DNA from: Cysteiniphilum marinum
GTDB taxonomy: Bacteria > Pseudomonadota > Gammaproteobacteria > Francisellales > Francisellaceae
Length of the DNA stretch: 64,000 nucleotides
Direction of reading: 5' to 3'
NCBI RefSeq assembly: GCF_014857925.1
Contig: NZ_JACYVZ010000002.1
Location: forward strand, 1 to 64,000
A model generated the notes under the pieces. It made no database searches. It worked only from the letters and a program-made list of their open reading frames with translations, and was not told the DNA's origin. Below, piece by piece: positions 54,098-62,955 of this stretch. The position numbers were made by a program, and so were the translations under genes. Numbering within the stretch: the first letter of the stretch is position 1; each line of letters begins with the position of its first letter.

Positions 54098-57000
54098 TAA
54101 GCTGCTTCCTCTATCTCAGTCTCAGCTGATAATATCACAACATTATCGTCATATTCATTATCAGACTGATCTACTTGAGAAGATTCAGTATAACCAGACC
54201 ATTCAATAACTGGTGCGTTAATATCAATATCTGCATCAATAGCTGTCACCACCTGATCACCTAACTCAATTTCTTGAATCTCTTTATATGATTTCTCACC
54301 TGACTCACTAATACCGGTTAATACCAAGGTGCCTGCAGCAAAGCACATGCGTTTTGGTGTTAGCGCTTTACTTACCGATGATCTAAAGTTATTTACCGCC
54401 TGTGTAATTGGACGAGTTACACGCCCTACCGCACTACCAATAGCCTTACCTGCTGATGTTGCAGCAGCGCGACCCACTGCGGCTCCAGCTCCTTTCATAA
54501 TACCAAAAGTAGCCATACCTACCGCAAAGCCAACACCTGCTGTTATTGCGGCATCTTTAACACTACTGCCTGAGGCAAGATCCACAGCAAAACCTGCCGC
54601 ACTGCCTGCTAGCGTTGATAATGCTGCAACCCCAACAACGGCTGCTGCTGACATACTGCTTGGATCAGTCATAGCCCCCGCGACAAAGCCCGCGGCTGCA
54701 CCAGAGATCGCATTTTTCCACACACCACTATAGTCACCGGTAATTGCTCCTTGAATAACACCTGTCACCGCACCAACAACTGCGCCAACAACGGCACCAA
54801 TAGCTCCAGCAATCCATCCCCAAAAATGTCCTGTTGGATCAGAGTAGGCAATTGGATTATTGGGGTAAATATACCCATTAATACCGCCTTTATCAAAAGG
54901 GGACATATTATCATATGACATAAAGCGCTTAAGCATAGGGTTATACGCGCGATAACCATTACCCAAGTGTTGGTATTCTGTCACTTCTTCCGTACGTTGC
55001 CCATTATAACCGATGGCAAATTGATCTATTAACGCCTCTGTGCCACTGCTATCTATTGACATTAAATCACTAGCAATACCATAAGGCGTATAAACTTTCT
55101 GACTTGCTATGCTCAGTTTGTTATTACTTTTTTCGATGTCATACAGCACGCTACCTGCATAGTCATAAATGTAATAACGTATATCCATAACCGCTTTGGC
55201 ATTGTCTTGCTTAATACGCCCATGCATACTATTGCCCGCCAGATAACTAAGCCATTGACCATCTTGTGACTCGTGACTCAATACGCCACCAATATAATAT
55301 AAAGACAACATTTCCTGATTAAGCACCTTTTGCCAAATCTGCTCGCCCTGAGCATTATAACCATAGCGAATCTCTTCTCCGGATCTGGCGCCTTTTGCCG
55401 TAAAGGATATCATGCGTCCTAATTTATCATAAGCTAAGCTATTGCCTTGCTCATCACTAATAATACTGCCTGCAATATCATATTTAATCGTTTGACTGTT
55501 GCCATATATGCTTTGACTATTGGTATATTTCTCCAACTTAGCAGGGTTATTTTGATCATAGAAATACGTCGTTGTATTAACACCATTGACTAAGGTATTT
55601 TTATCAACATACGTTTGCTTAACATTACCGATATTATTAAATGCATCAAAGGTATATTCTTCTCTTAATACCGTGTTACCTAGCTGATCTTTAGGACATA
55701 AGTTACCTTTGCATTGATAGTCGTCAAGATTATTCATTAGATCATAAAAATAACTTTCAATTGACTTTTGATTGGCTTTATCTACCCTTGTTTTCTTAGC
55801 GATATTGCCCGTGTAGAATTCGTGAGTTTGACCGTCAATATTGCGCTTAATGGTTGTAAACTCATACTCAAGTGTATTGATAGGTGTTGTGTCATTTTCA
55901 GAAAGCTTATCTACCTGAGAAATTAAAAAGCCTGTCTTATTGGCTTTATCATCATAACCAAACGTTGTTGTGATGCCATCAATCGTTTTTTTCTGTAAGC
56001 GACCCAGATCATCATAATGATACGTCATATAGTCTTTGATAAAAGACTCTTTGCCTGCGTATTTATAGTCAACTGCAATTACTTTGCCCATATTATCATA
56101 GTGATATTGGCTCACATTGCCAATATAGTCTTTAAAGCTTATAACATTACCAGCACGACTATAGCGATACTCTGCCGTTACCTCATTTTGATTTTTCGGC
56201 TTATACGTCTCTTTTTGCAGACGACCTTCGGCGGTATATGAATAGCTTTTAACACCGGTTTTATCAGTGAGTGTGAGCAGCTGTCCTGTGACCTTATCAT
56301 AAGCATACACCACATCATAATCACTATCTCCCACTACATAGCTCTTGACTGGTAATTGCAGCACACGATCCATTTCAGTCTCAACAACATGACCATAACG
56401 ATTGATCATTTTAATCGGATTGCCCATTTTGTCGTATTGATACGTCTCTTTAACACCCTCGGTATTCTCTTCCCAAAGCAACAAACCACGATCATCAAAG
56501 TAGCGTTTACCCAGTATTTTTTTAGTTTGGTCTTTGGGTTTGACACCAATTTCAATGACATTACCAAGCATATCATAGTTTTTATGCGTTTGATCCCCCG
56601 TTGGCAAGGTGACATAAGCGATCTCACCTATCTCATTATAATGTGTCACGGTACGATTGCCACTGACATCTTCAGATTCAATTAAACGTCCAAATCCATC
56701 ATAAAAATAACGTACTTCGCTTAAAATCTTACTGTCATCAGCGCTAATAACGCGTTCAATGATAGGATTGTTCACCTGATCAAACACCGTTTCAGTCATC
56801 CGCGATTTTTGATTACCCTTTTCAAGCCATTGACGCTTAGTATTATTAACATCATCATACAGCACATGTGCTTGACTGCCGTCAGGGTTGATTGTTGTGA
56901 TGTTTCGACCTAAAGCATCATAAATATAACTCACTTTATGCTCAACAATACCTCCTGAAACATCTGTATCATAAGCAATCACTTCAGTCACTTGCCCTTG

Positions 57001-59265
57001 CGCGTTATAGCTTGTTTTTGATAGTTGGACAAACTGCCCCGTAAGCAAATGACCACTAGCATCAACTTTTTGTTTATATTTAGCAATTTCACGCCCTAAA
57101 CCATCCATTTGCACCTTCATCTGGAAACCATTGGCATCCGTTGTTATTAATGCTAGTTCAGTATTCTTATGATATACATATTGGTTAGTCGCACTCGCCT
57201 CATATTCTGTGCCTTTTGCAATAACTTGCTTTGTTAAGCGCCCTAATAGGTCATAGCTCATCTGAACTTGATTGCCCAAGTCATCCTCAGCACGTAATGT
57301 CTGCCCAGTATAGCCATCTAATATACGCGTTGAACTGACGGATTGATCCGCTCCTTCAGCCGATTTACTCACCAGAGTGCTTATCTGCTTTAGTTGCCCG
57401 TTAGATTCTTTCGCATAGCTATAGGTTTTGTTAATTTCTTTAAGCTTATTGCTTGAATTATGCATAAGATCCTTGGTTTTTTCTGCATGCAACATACCAA
57501 AAAAATCAGACTTAAGATCATCATTATATTCAAATGTTTTCTCTGAAATATAGTTGATATTATCCTCTTTGAGATAACCAGATTTGATGACATCGGCAAC
57601 AATCAAATTACGCTGATCATTTAAGCGCTTATATTGATAGGCTTTTACTTGTGGATACTCATGATTACCTACTTTTGGATAAATAATCTCCTTAGAAATA
57701 TATTGCTTAAAGCCATTGGGATCAGCAACACATCCGTCTGAGTTACTATTACTTGCGCAATAGATAATCTCCTTTTTTATCCCATAGGCATCTGTTGTTT
57801 CTAGTAAATTACCATAGTCGTCGTATTTACTGGTCACCACCAAGGAGCTACGTGAAGACTTAGTCTGCAAGTTTGCACGCTGATCCGCCAAGTTAAAGTA
57901 GCTTGTTGTCTCACTAATCGGGTATTGGTAGTTATTTGGCAATTGATCAAAAGTGGCATAAGGTGAAAAGTCATATTTCTTTTCTTCTTTAGTTAACAAA
58001 CTGCCCTTGACATCAAAGGTTTCTGACTTTTCCAGTAAATGGAATTTATTATAGGTATATACGGTAGATACACCACCAGTAATCACTTTAACAGAGTAAT
58101 TAAATTTATCACCCATCTCTGCTAGAGCATCTTTGCCCTGCACGTAACTTGCTGTTGGATAGCCTGTATAATTATTTAAATTACCATTACTTTGATCGCC
58201 AAATTGATAACGTGTTTGCATGGTGGGTTGACCATATCCTGGTACGATCTTATGCACATTGACAGCATAGACTTCACCACTATTTTGTGGGCGCAATAAT
58301 CGCTGATACGTGATTTCCTCGGCGGCACCCGTTGGTGAAATCACTTTCTCAATCAAGCCTTTATTATCATAGAAAAACTGTGTCTTATAATCCTGCTCAG
58401 CTTGATAGGTAATGTTGTCTAAATATCCTTGGTTATCCTTATTAACCATTACTTTGCGCTCAACACCATGATGAGATCGACTACTAATGACCACTTGATT
58501 CTTTTCATAGCTTATAAAGATACTATTTTTACCTGTTTGTACTTGGGCAAGCCTGTCACCGTTGTAGTAAAACGAGGTTTTTTTACCATCTACACCAAAG
58601 GATGACTTAATCCGCCCATCGCTACCGATAATCTCATACGACCCGTCTTTAAAGACTACTTTAAACAAGTCGTCACCCGATAATGGCAGAATTTTAATAT
58701 CTTTCAACTTATAGTATTGCGGCTTGTTGGTTGGATATTCGATGCGTTGCGAGAAGCCACCTGCCAAAGTCAAAGTCTGTGTATTTTGATCATAAAAAGA
58801 CACACCAAGCGACCAACCTTTGCCAAAACCGCTATCGAATTTGTTACCTTGGCGATAATGCAGTCGTAATTGAAATGCTTGATTTAAAGAAGCGTTATCG
58901 ATCGTTTGTCCAACGACATAGTTAAAATCATATGTCCCTGTACGCGCATCAACCCTGCCTAAAGTGGCGAAGCTAAAAGCATCCGACACGAGATCATCGC
59001 TTTGACCAGACGAACGCAATGATTTGCTTAGTAAATTATTATTTTCACCCTCTTTAAAATCACTGCTCTGACCACTTAACATATTTTGTTTTTCTGGGAG
59101 CTTGCCTAACGCGGCGACTTGCTGCAACAAATCATCATTATCTGCAGCATTTGTGATTGAAGCTGTCGCTTTGCCATTGACTTGTTTTGTATCATCTGAC
59201 ACTAAATCTTGGGCATAGGCCGGTGATAGCAATAAAAATATTGCTGATATTCTAAATTTAGACAT
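54097..59265 (-). CDS. secreted RHS-repeat protein ending in half a Hint domain
   Basis: A 1722-residue protein with a Sec signal (FRISAIFLLLSPAYA). Many YD/RHS repeats fill residues ~100-1430 (for example YDLLGRLTKQV, YDNMGKVIAVDYK). The RHS core end is GYRAYNPMLKRFMSYDN with PNNPIAYSDPTGHFWGW (~1437-1485). A glycine-rich hydrophobic region (~1481-1600) follows. A Hint N-terminal block starts at Cys 1641 (MCFAAGTLVLTG, EIQEIELGDQVVTAID), then an acidic tail to the stop. The later Hint blocks and a toxin are missing from this gene and occur in three genes downstream. The start lies 3 bp after the upstream repeat-protein gene. Confidence 0.88.
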   Translation of the reverse strand: MSKFRISAIFLLLSPAYAQDLVSDDTKQVNGKATASITNAADNDDLLQQVAALGKLPEKQNMLSGQSSDFKEGENNNLLSKSLRSSGQSDDLVSDAFSFATLGRVDARTGTYDFNYVVGQTIDNASLNQAFQLRLHYRQGNKFDSGFGKGWSLGVSFYDQNTQTLTLAGGFSQRIEYPTNKPQYYKLKDIKILPLSGDDLFKVVFKDGSYEIIGSDGRIKSSFGVDGKKTSFYYNGDRLAQVQTGKNSIFISYEKNQVVISSRSHHGVERKVMVNKDNQGYLDNITYQAEQDYKTQFFYDNKGLIEKVISPTGAAEEITYQRLLRPQNSGEVYAVNVHKIVPGYGQPTMQTRYQFGDQSNGNLNNYTGYPTASYVQGKDALAEMGDKFNYSVKVITGGVSTVYTYNKFHLLEKSETFDVKGSLLTKEEKKYDFSPYATFDQLPNNYQYPISETTSYFNLADQRANLQTKSSRSSLVVTSKYDDYGNLLETTDAYGIKKEIIYCASNSNSDGCVADPNGFKQYISKEIIYPKVGNHEYPQVKAYQYKRLNDQRNLIVADVIKSGYLKEDNINYISEKTFEYNDDLKSDFFGMLHAEKTKDLMHNSSNKLKEINKTYSYAKESNGQLKQISTLVSKSAEGADQSVSSTRILDGYTGQTLRAEDDLGNQVQMSYDLLGRLTKQVIAKGTEYEASATNQYVYHKNTELALITTDANGFQMKVQMDGLGREIAKYKQKVDASGHLLTGQFVQLSKTSYNAQGQVTEVIAYDTDVSGGIVEHKVSYIYDALGRNITTINPDGSQAHVLYDDVNNTKRQWLEKGNQKSRMTETVFDQVNNPIIERVISADDSKILSEVRYFYDGFGRLIESEDVSGNRTVTHYNEIGEIAYVTLPTGDQTHKNYDMLGNVIEIGVKPKDQTKKILGKRYFDDRGLLLWEENTEGVKETYQYDKMGNPIKMINRYGHVVETEMDRVLQLPVKSYVVGDSDYDVVYAYDKVTGQLLTLTDKTGVKSYSYTAEGRLQKETYKPKNQNEVTAEYRYSRAGNVISFKDYIGNVSQYHYDNMGKVIAVDYKYAGKESFIKDYMTYHYDDLGRLQKKTIDGITTTFGYDDKANKTGFLISQVDKLSENDTTPINTLEYEFTTIKRNIDGQTHEFYTGNIAKKTRVDKANQKSIESYFYDLMNNLDDYQCKGNLCPKDQLGNTVLREEYTFDAFNNIGNVKQTYVDKNTLVNGVNTTTYFYDQNNPAKLEKYTNSQSIYGNSQTIKYDIAGSIISDEQGNSLAYDKLGRMISFTAKGARSGEEIRYGYNAQGEQIWQKVLNQEMLSLYYIGGVLSHESQDGQWLSYLAGNSMHGRIKQDNAKAVMDIRYYIYDYAGSVLYDIEKSNNKLSIASQKVYTPYGIASDLMSIDSSGTEALIDQFAIGYNGQRTEEVTEYQHLGNGYRAYNPMLKRFMSYDNMSPFDKGGINGYIYPNNPIAYSDPTGHFWGWIAGAIGAVVGAVVGAVTGVIQGAITGDYSGVWKNAISGAAAGFVAGAMTDPSSMSAAAVVGVAALSTLAGSAAGFAVDLASGSSVKDAAITAGVGFAVGMATFGIMKGAGAAVGRAAATSAGKAIGSAVGRVTRPITQAVNNFRSSVSKALTPKRMCFAAGTLVLTGISESGEKSYKEIQEIELGDQVVTAIDADIDINAPVIEWSGYTESSQVDQSDNEYDDNVVILSAETEIEEAA

Positions 59266-59268
59266 AAA

Positions 59269-61011
59269 TTAATTCCATACGTTTAAACAACGATAATCAC
59301 TTAAGGGTTTACCTTGTTCCATTACCCAGTGATAAAGCTGCCCATAACCGAAATCAATGTCGACCTTTGATGTGTTACCATACTCATCCTCAACAACGAG
59401 TGGCGAATACTGATCATAACAGCCCCACATTGTTTGTAATGCACTGTTGTAAATACTAACATCACTTTTTTCCAACATAATTGTTCCGGGGCCTCTTGAT
59501 CCTCCATATATGCTAAATTTTGTCACAGCTTCCTCAAATCGTTGTCGTGGTAACGGGTCATTAGGTTTCTCACCGTTTATTGAAGCATTTGGATTATAGA
59601 TTGACTTAATTTTTACAGACGCATCAGTTAATCTATATATGTTTTCAGTCAAGTAATATGCACTAGCCCATCGCCAAAACATTTGCCACTGAAAGCTTGA
59701 GCGTGAAAACTGCAATGGCGCCTTTCCTTCCACCAGAGTTGTCTGTTTATTGCAAGTCCCACCATTTGATCGGTCTTGATCTTCCATATATTTAATACAA
59801 AGATTATATAAGTGATATTGCTCTGCTGCAGAAGTAAAATAAATATAACCAGATTTTTCAATCTTATCTGACGATTTTAATTCATAATTAACCAACTCAC
59901 CTAACTCAACAGTCGAAGAGAGCGCTCGCGTTTGATTAAATGTGCCTAAAAGATAGTCATTGCGCTGCAACGAGAAGTGTTGAGGTTTCATGTCATCTTG
60001 CTGATCATACAACGTTAAAGCGCCCATTAACTGATTCATATCAAACTCATAATAAGTTCGATCATAATATTCATTTTCGCTATAGACACTTGCCTTAACT
60101 TTTAATCTCGCTTGGTTTTTGCTGTTATTATAAATTTTATATGTCCCGCCTAATAAACTCATATCATGTTCTAATGATAGGTCCACTTTTAAGCCATCGG
60201 CCAACCTAGGATAACTTGGTTCTTGATAAATACTATTTAGAGAAGCTTTCTTAAACTGCCACTGCACTGAAGTAGATCCAATCTTATATTGGGAACCATC
60301 TGCAAAAATAAAATAAATTTGATTAGATTGCTTATCGGGAGACTGATATGCAGCTATAGGAACACCCTTATCTGTTGGGTAATCTGGCGCATTCTTAATA
60401 TTGCCGCCAACAAGATCTGGGTCTGCCTCAAACTTCCAATCCTTATTAAACCGATAAACACTACCATCTGCTAAGATAATCATGCGCCAAGAATTACCTG
60501 CTTTACTCCACTCAAATGCTGCAACAGGAAGACCTTTTGCAAGTGGATAACCCTCCATATCATAGATATTTTTTTGAGTATCAGACCACTCATGACCATA
60601 AAACGCCCATGCCTTATATATGGAGCCATCGGGAAAAACATAATATACATATAAATTATTTCCAGCAAAACCTGGCATTGCAAAACCTGCTACAGGAATT
60701 CCTTTTTCCTTAGGGTAACCAGTCATATTTTTAAAACTACCATGATAATTAAAGTTCCAAGAAGTATTAAACTCATAAGTAGAGCCGTCACGCATAACAA
60801 TAATAGGATGTGACCACACATCATACCCATGCATATATGTAGAAGCCATAACTGGCACTCCTTTACCCAACTGAGCAATTGCAGTTGATACTGTTTGCCC
60901 CCCACTCATTGACTGACTATTTAAATCTACAGCATATCCATATCCATATCCATAGCAATTTACAAATCCCATCACTGCTATTGCTGTAACTATCTTCTTT
61001 AACCCTTTCAT
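59269..61011 (-). CDS. secreted repeat protein of the RHS operon
   Basis: A 580-residue exported protein whose signal peptide ends in a GYGYGYA stretch (~27). Residues ~47-262 contain four repeats of about 55 residues: (K/A)KG(V/I/L)PVAAF-type start, then (I/F)xADGSxYxFxxxWxF. Examples are PLAKGLPVAAFEWSK with ILADGSVYRFNKDWKF, and PTDKGVPIAAYQSPDK with FADGSQYK. They suggest a small beta-propeller. The C-terminal half is unrecognised. I start it at the ATG at 61011 behind AGGAG. It ends 3 bp before the RHS gene and may aid binding or delivery of the RHS complex. Confidence 0.72.
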   Translation of the reverse strand: MKGLKKIVTAIAVMGFVNCYGYGYGYAVDLNSQSMSGGQTVSTAIAQLGKGVPVMASTYMHGYDVWSHPIIVMRDGSTYEFNTSWNFNYHGSFKNMTGYPKEKGIPVAGFAMPGFAGNNLYVYYVFPDGSIYKAWAFYGHEWSDTQKNIYDMEGYPLAKGLPVAAFEWSKAGNSWRMIILADGSVYRFNKDWKFEADPDLVGGNIKNAPDYPTDKGVPIAAYQSPDKQSNQIYFIFADGSQYKIGSTSVQWQFKKASLNSIYQEPSYPRLADGLKVDLSLEHDMSLLGGTYKIYNNSKNQARLKVKASVYSENEYYDRTYYEFDMNQLMGALTLYDQQDDMKPQHFSLQRNDYLLGTFNQTRALSSTVELGELVNYELKSSDKIEKSGYIYFTSAAEQYHLYNLCIKYMEDQDRSNGGTCNKQTTLVEGKAPLQFSRSSFQWQMFWRWASAYYLTENIYRLTDASVKIKSIYNPNASINGEKPNDPLPRQRFEEAVTKFSIYGGSRGPGTIMLEKSDVSIYNSALQTMWGCYDQYSPLVVEDEYGNTSKVDIDFGYGQLYHWVMEQGKPLSDYRCLNVWN

Positions 61012-61042
61012 TTTGACTCCTACTTTGTTGATATTTAATAAA

Positions 61043-61075
61043 ATCACGATGACAATGCATTGAAGTCACTGTGAT
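61043..61075. promoter_or_regulatory. imperfect palindrome upstream of the RHS operon
   Basis: ATCAC..TGAC and GTCA..GTGAT arms flank an AATGCATTG centre, 32 bp upstream of the first start codon. It could be an operator or a leader hairpin for the toxin operon. The remainder of the gap 61012-61459 shows no supported gene; a short minus-strand frame at 61189-61392 has no ribosome-binding site I trust. Confidence 0.35.
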
Positions 61076-61459
61076 CATAATGAAAATATTGTGATTAATT
61101 GAGCTTGGTATAAGTGCTCGTTTTATTTAATGTTTTTCAGGTAGAAACATATAACATTGGCAGATGGCATAAACCCATTAACAGTTGTTTAGCTAACAGG
61201 CGGTGGCAAGTAAACTCGTGATCCGTCTCCAATGTTTGCATTCACATTAAAGGGAGTAAAAGCAAAACATAATACCCCCACCCTCTCCACTTTCTTAATT
61301 ACTTTATCGAAATTTAAACGCCCCATACGATCCCAAAAAGTTTGTACTATAAATTTCACTGATATGCTCAAGCCATGATGTAAGCATATCAATTAAAATT
61401 ATAATATAAAGACAGATTAGGTTAATCACTGTTTACTTATCAACAAATTAGAGACAAAT

Positions 61460-62910
61460 GAGCCACTTGCAAAATTAGGACATAAAGATTTGCTCTAACT
61501 GTGGATAACTCTATTTCAGCTGAAATAATATTCCTAGCTGAGATCAGCAAGAGACTTATAGCTAGGTATGATTTTATTTTGACCTAATTTACTGAAATCA
61601 AGACGTGATCAGTTTGTCTGAGTTAACAGAAGATTGCTATTTATTCATGTTTAGCTTGCTTTAATCTACCCCGGTTTTAAAAGACGAAAAATTTGCTTCA
61701 CTGTTAAAGCAATGATACCAAACATTAAATGACACATGACCTTAGCATGTCCTCTGACACGCACACAACGCCCACCTAGATTATCCTTCAAATCAGAATT
61801 AACACGCTCAGCTGCACTTCTGTGTTTATAACGTTCTTTTTCAAATGACTCAAATTGTCGCTGATCATTTGAGCTACGACGATTAAAGTCAATAATTGGG
61901 ACATGACCTAAATTCAAGCAATATTGGCGCAGTTGAATACTATCATATGCTGAATCCATTAATTCATAACAATACATTACCTGCTCATCTGTCATCTTTG
62001 CCAATGGGATGCTGACCTGACTATCATGTAATGATGCTGAAGTAAGGATACAGGATATCGGAATATCACCATCCGCCGTATCAATATGCAGCTTGTAACC
62101 GCACCATGTAAGCATATGACATTTACTGTTTGTCTTAGCGCCGACATCACATGATTTTGGCAGGTCATCTAACATTTCACCAGTGGAGGACATTTTAAGT
62201 TGTTTATCAATGCGAGTTAAGGCTTTTTCCACGGGAGGGTCATCTTTTTTAGGACGACCACGCTTGCGTTTAGGGTTAGTATTTCCTGCTTCTTCGATTG
62301 GTTTCTTTTTTGGCTTTTCTCTGGCAGAGATTGCCGTTGAATCACGAGAAATATGCTCAATAAGGCGGTCAGACTGATAGCTGTGTATCAATTTCTCATG
62401 AATTTTCTCGGTGAGTTTAGATTCGGCAAATTCAGCAAACACCCTTGAAAAAGTTGCTTCATCAGGTAAGGAGTCGTAATATTCCCAGCCACATAATTGC
62501 CTAAGTTGAGTATCCGCATTTAAACGCTCTATCAGTGAGCGTGTTGTTGGTAGATTATGAATTGCTTTAGCAATAGAAGCTCTAGCAATTGCTTGACGGT
62601 TGCATCGAGGTCTTCCTACTGATGGTTTTGGTGTGGGAATGAAGTGTTCAAGCTTGATCATTTCTAGAATGGTTACGAGTTGTTGATTCTTTTCGGTAAG
62701 CCTACCGATAGCAACTTCAATCCAAGGGAAAAGATTATATTGAATATGTTGCCATGAATGTGTTAATGTTTGCTTCAACTTAGCGCTCATGCTGCTGTCA
62801 CCTGTTGTTTTTTTGCAAATATATTCTGACAGAATAAAGCAGCAAACTGTGCGCTAAGTCTCAATTAAATGCTAAAAACTCATGGATTTAGGTAATTTTG
62901 CAAGTGGCTC
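61460..62910 (-). mobile_element. complete 1451-bp insertion sequence
   Basis: Perfect 18-bp inverted repeats GAGCCACTTGCAAAATTA at 61460-61477 and its complement at 62893-62910 bound the transposase gene. AAAT lies directly outside both ends (61456-61459 and 62911-62914), a likely 4-bp target duplication. About 190 bp of non-coding sequence separates the transposase stop from the left repeat. It sits between the propeller-like gene and the RHS operon, in the same orientation as both. Confidence 0.9.
61666..62790 (-). CDS. DDE transposase
   Basis: A 374-residue transposase. An N-terminal helical domain has PSVGRPRCNRQAIARASIAK and the DUF772-like RLNADTQLRQLCGWEYYDSL PD-type region. The catalytic domain has a first Asp in SRDSTAISARE, a basic linker (NPKRKRGRPKKDD), the second Asp region LMDSAYDSIQLRQ, and the catalytic Glu in HRSAAERVNSDLKDN. 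The family is IS4/IS5-like (DDE_Tnp_1); I cannot fix the exact group by eye. It is intact and flanked by perfect inverted repeats, so probably active or recently active. Confidence 0.85.
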   Translation of the reverse strand: MSAKLKQTLTHSWQHIQYNLFPWIEVAIGRLTEKNQQLVTILEMIKLEHFIPTPKPSVGRPRCNRQAIARASIAKAIHNLPTTRSLIERLNADTQLRQLCGWEYYDSLPDEATFSRVFAEFAESKLTEKIHEKLIHSYQSDRLIEHISRDSTAISAREKPKKKPIEEAGNTNPKRKRGRPKKDDPPVEKALTRIDKQLKMSSTGEMLDDLPKSCDVGAKTNSKCHMLTWCGYKLHIDTADGDIPISCILTSASLHDSQVSIPLAKMTDEQVMYCYELMDSAYDSIQLRQYCLNLGHVPIIDFNRRSSNDQRQFESFEKERYKHRSAAERVNSDLKDNLGGRCVRVRGHAKVMCHLMFGIIALTVKQIFRLLKPG

Positions 62911-62955
62911 AAATGAAATATTATGACTGCTGAGCAAAATAATACTTAAAATATT

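Noticed and set aside
61189-61392. A 67-codon minus-strand frame with a signal-like segment ending in PPPVS
   Set aside because: There is no convincing ribosome-binding site and no recognisable domain; at most a remnant of an exported protein, so not listed as a gene.
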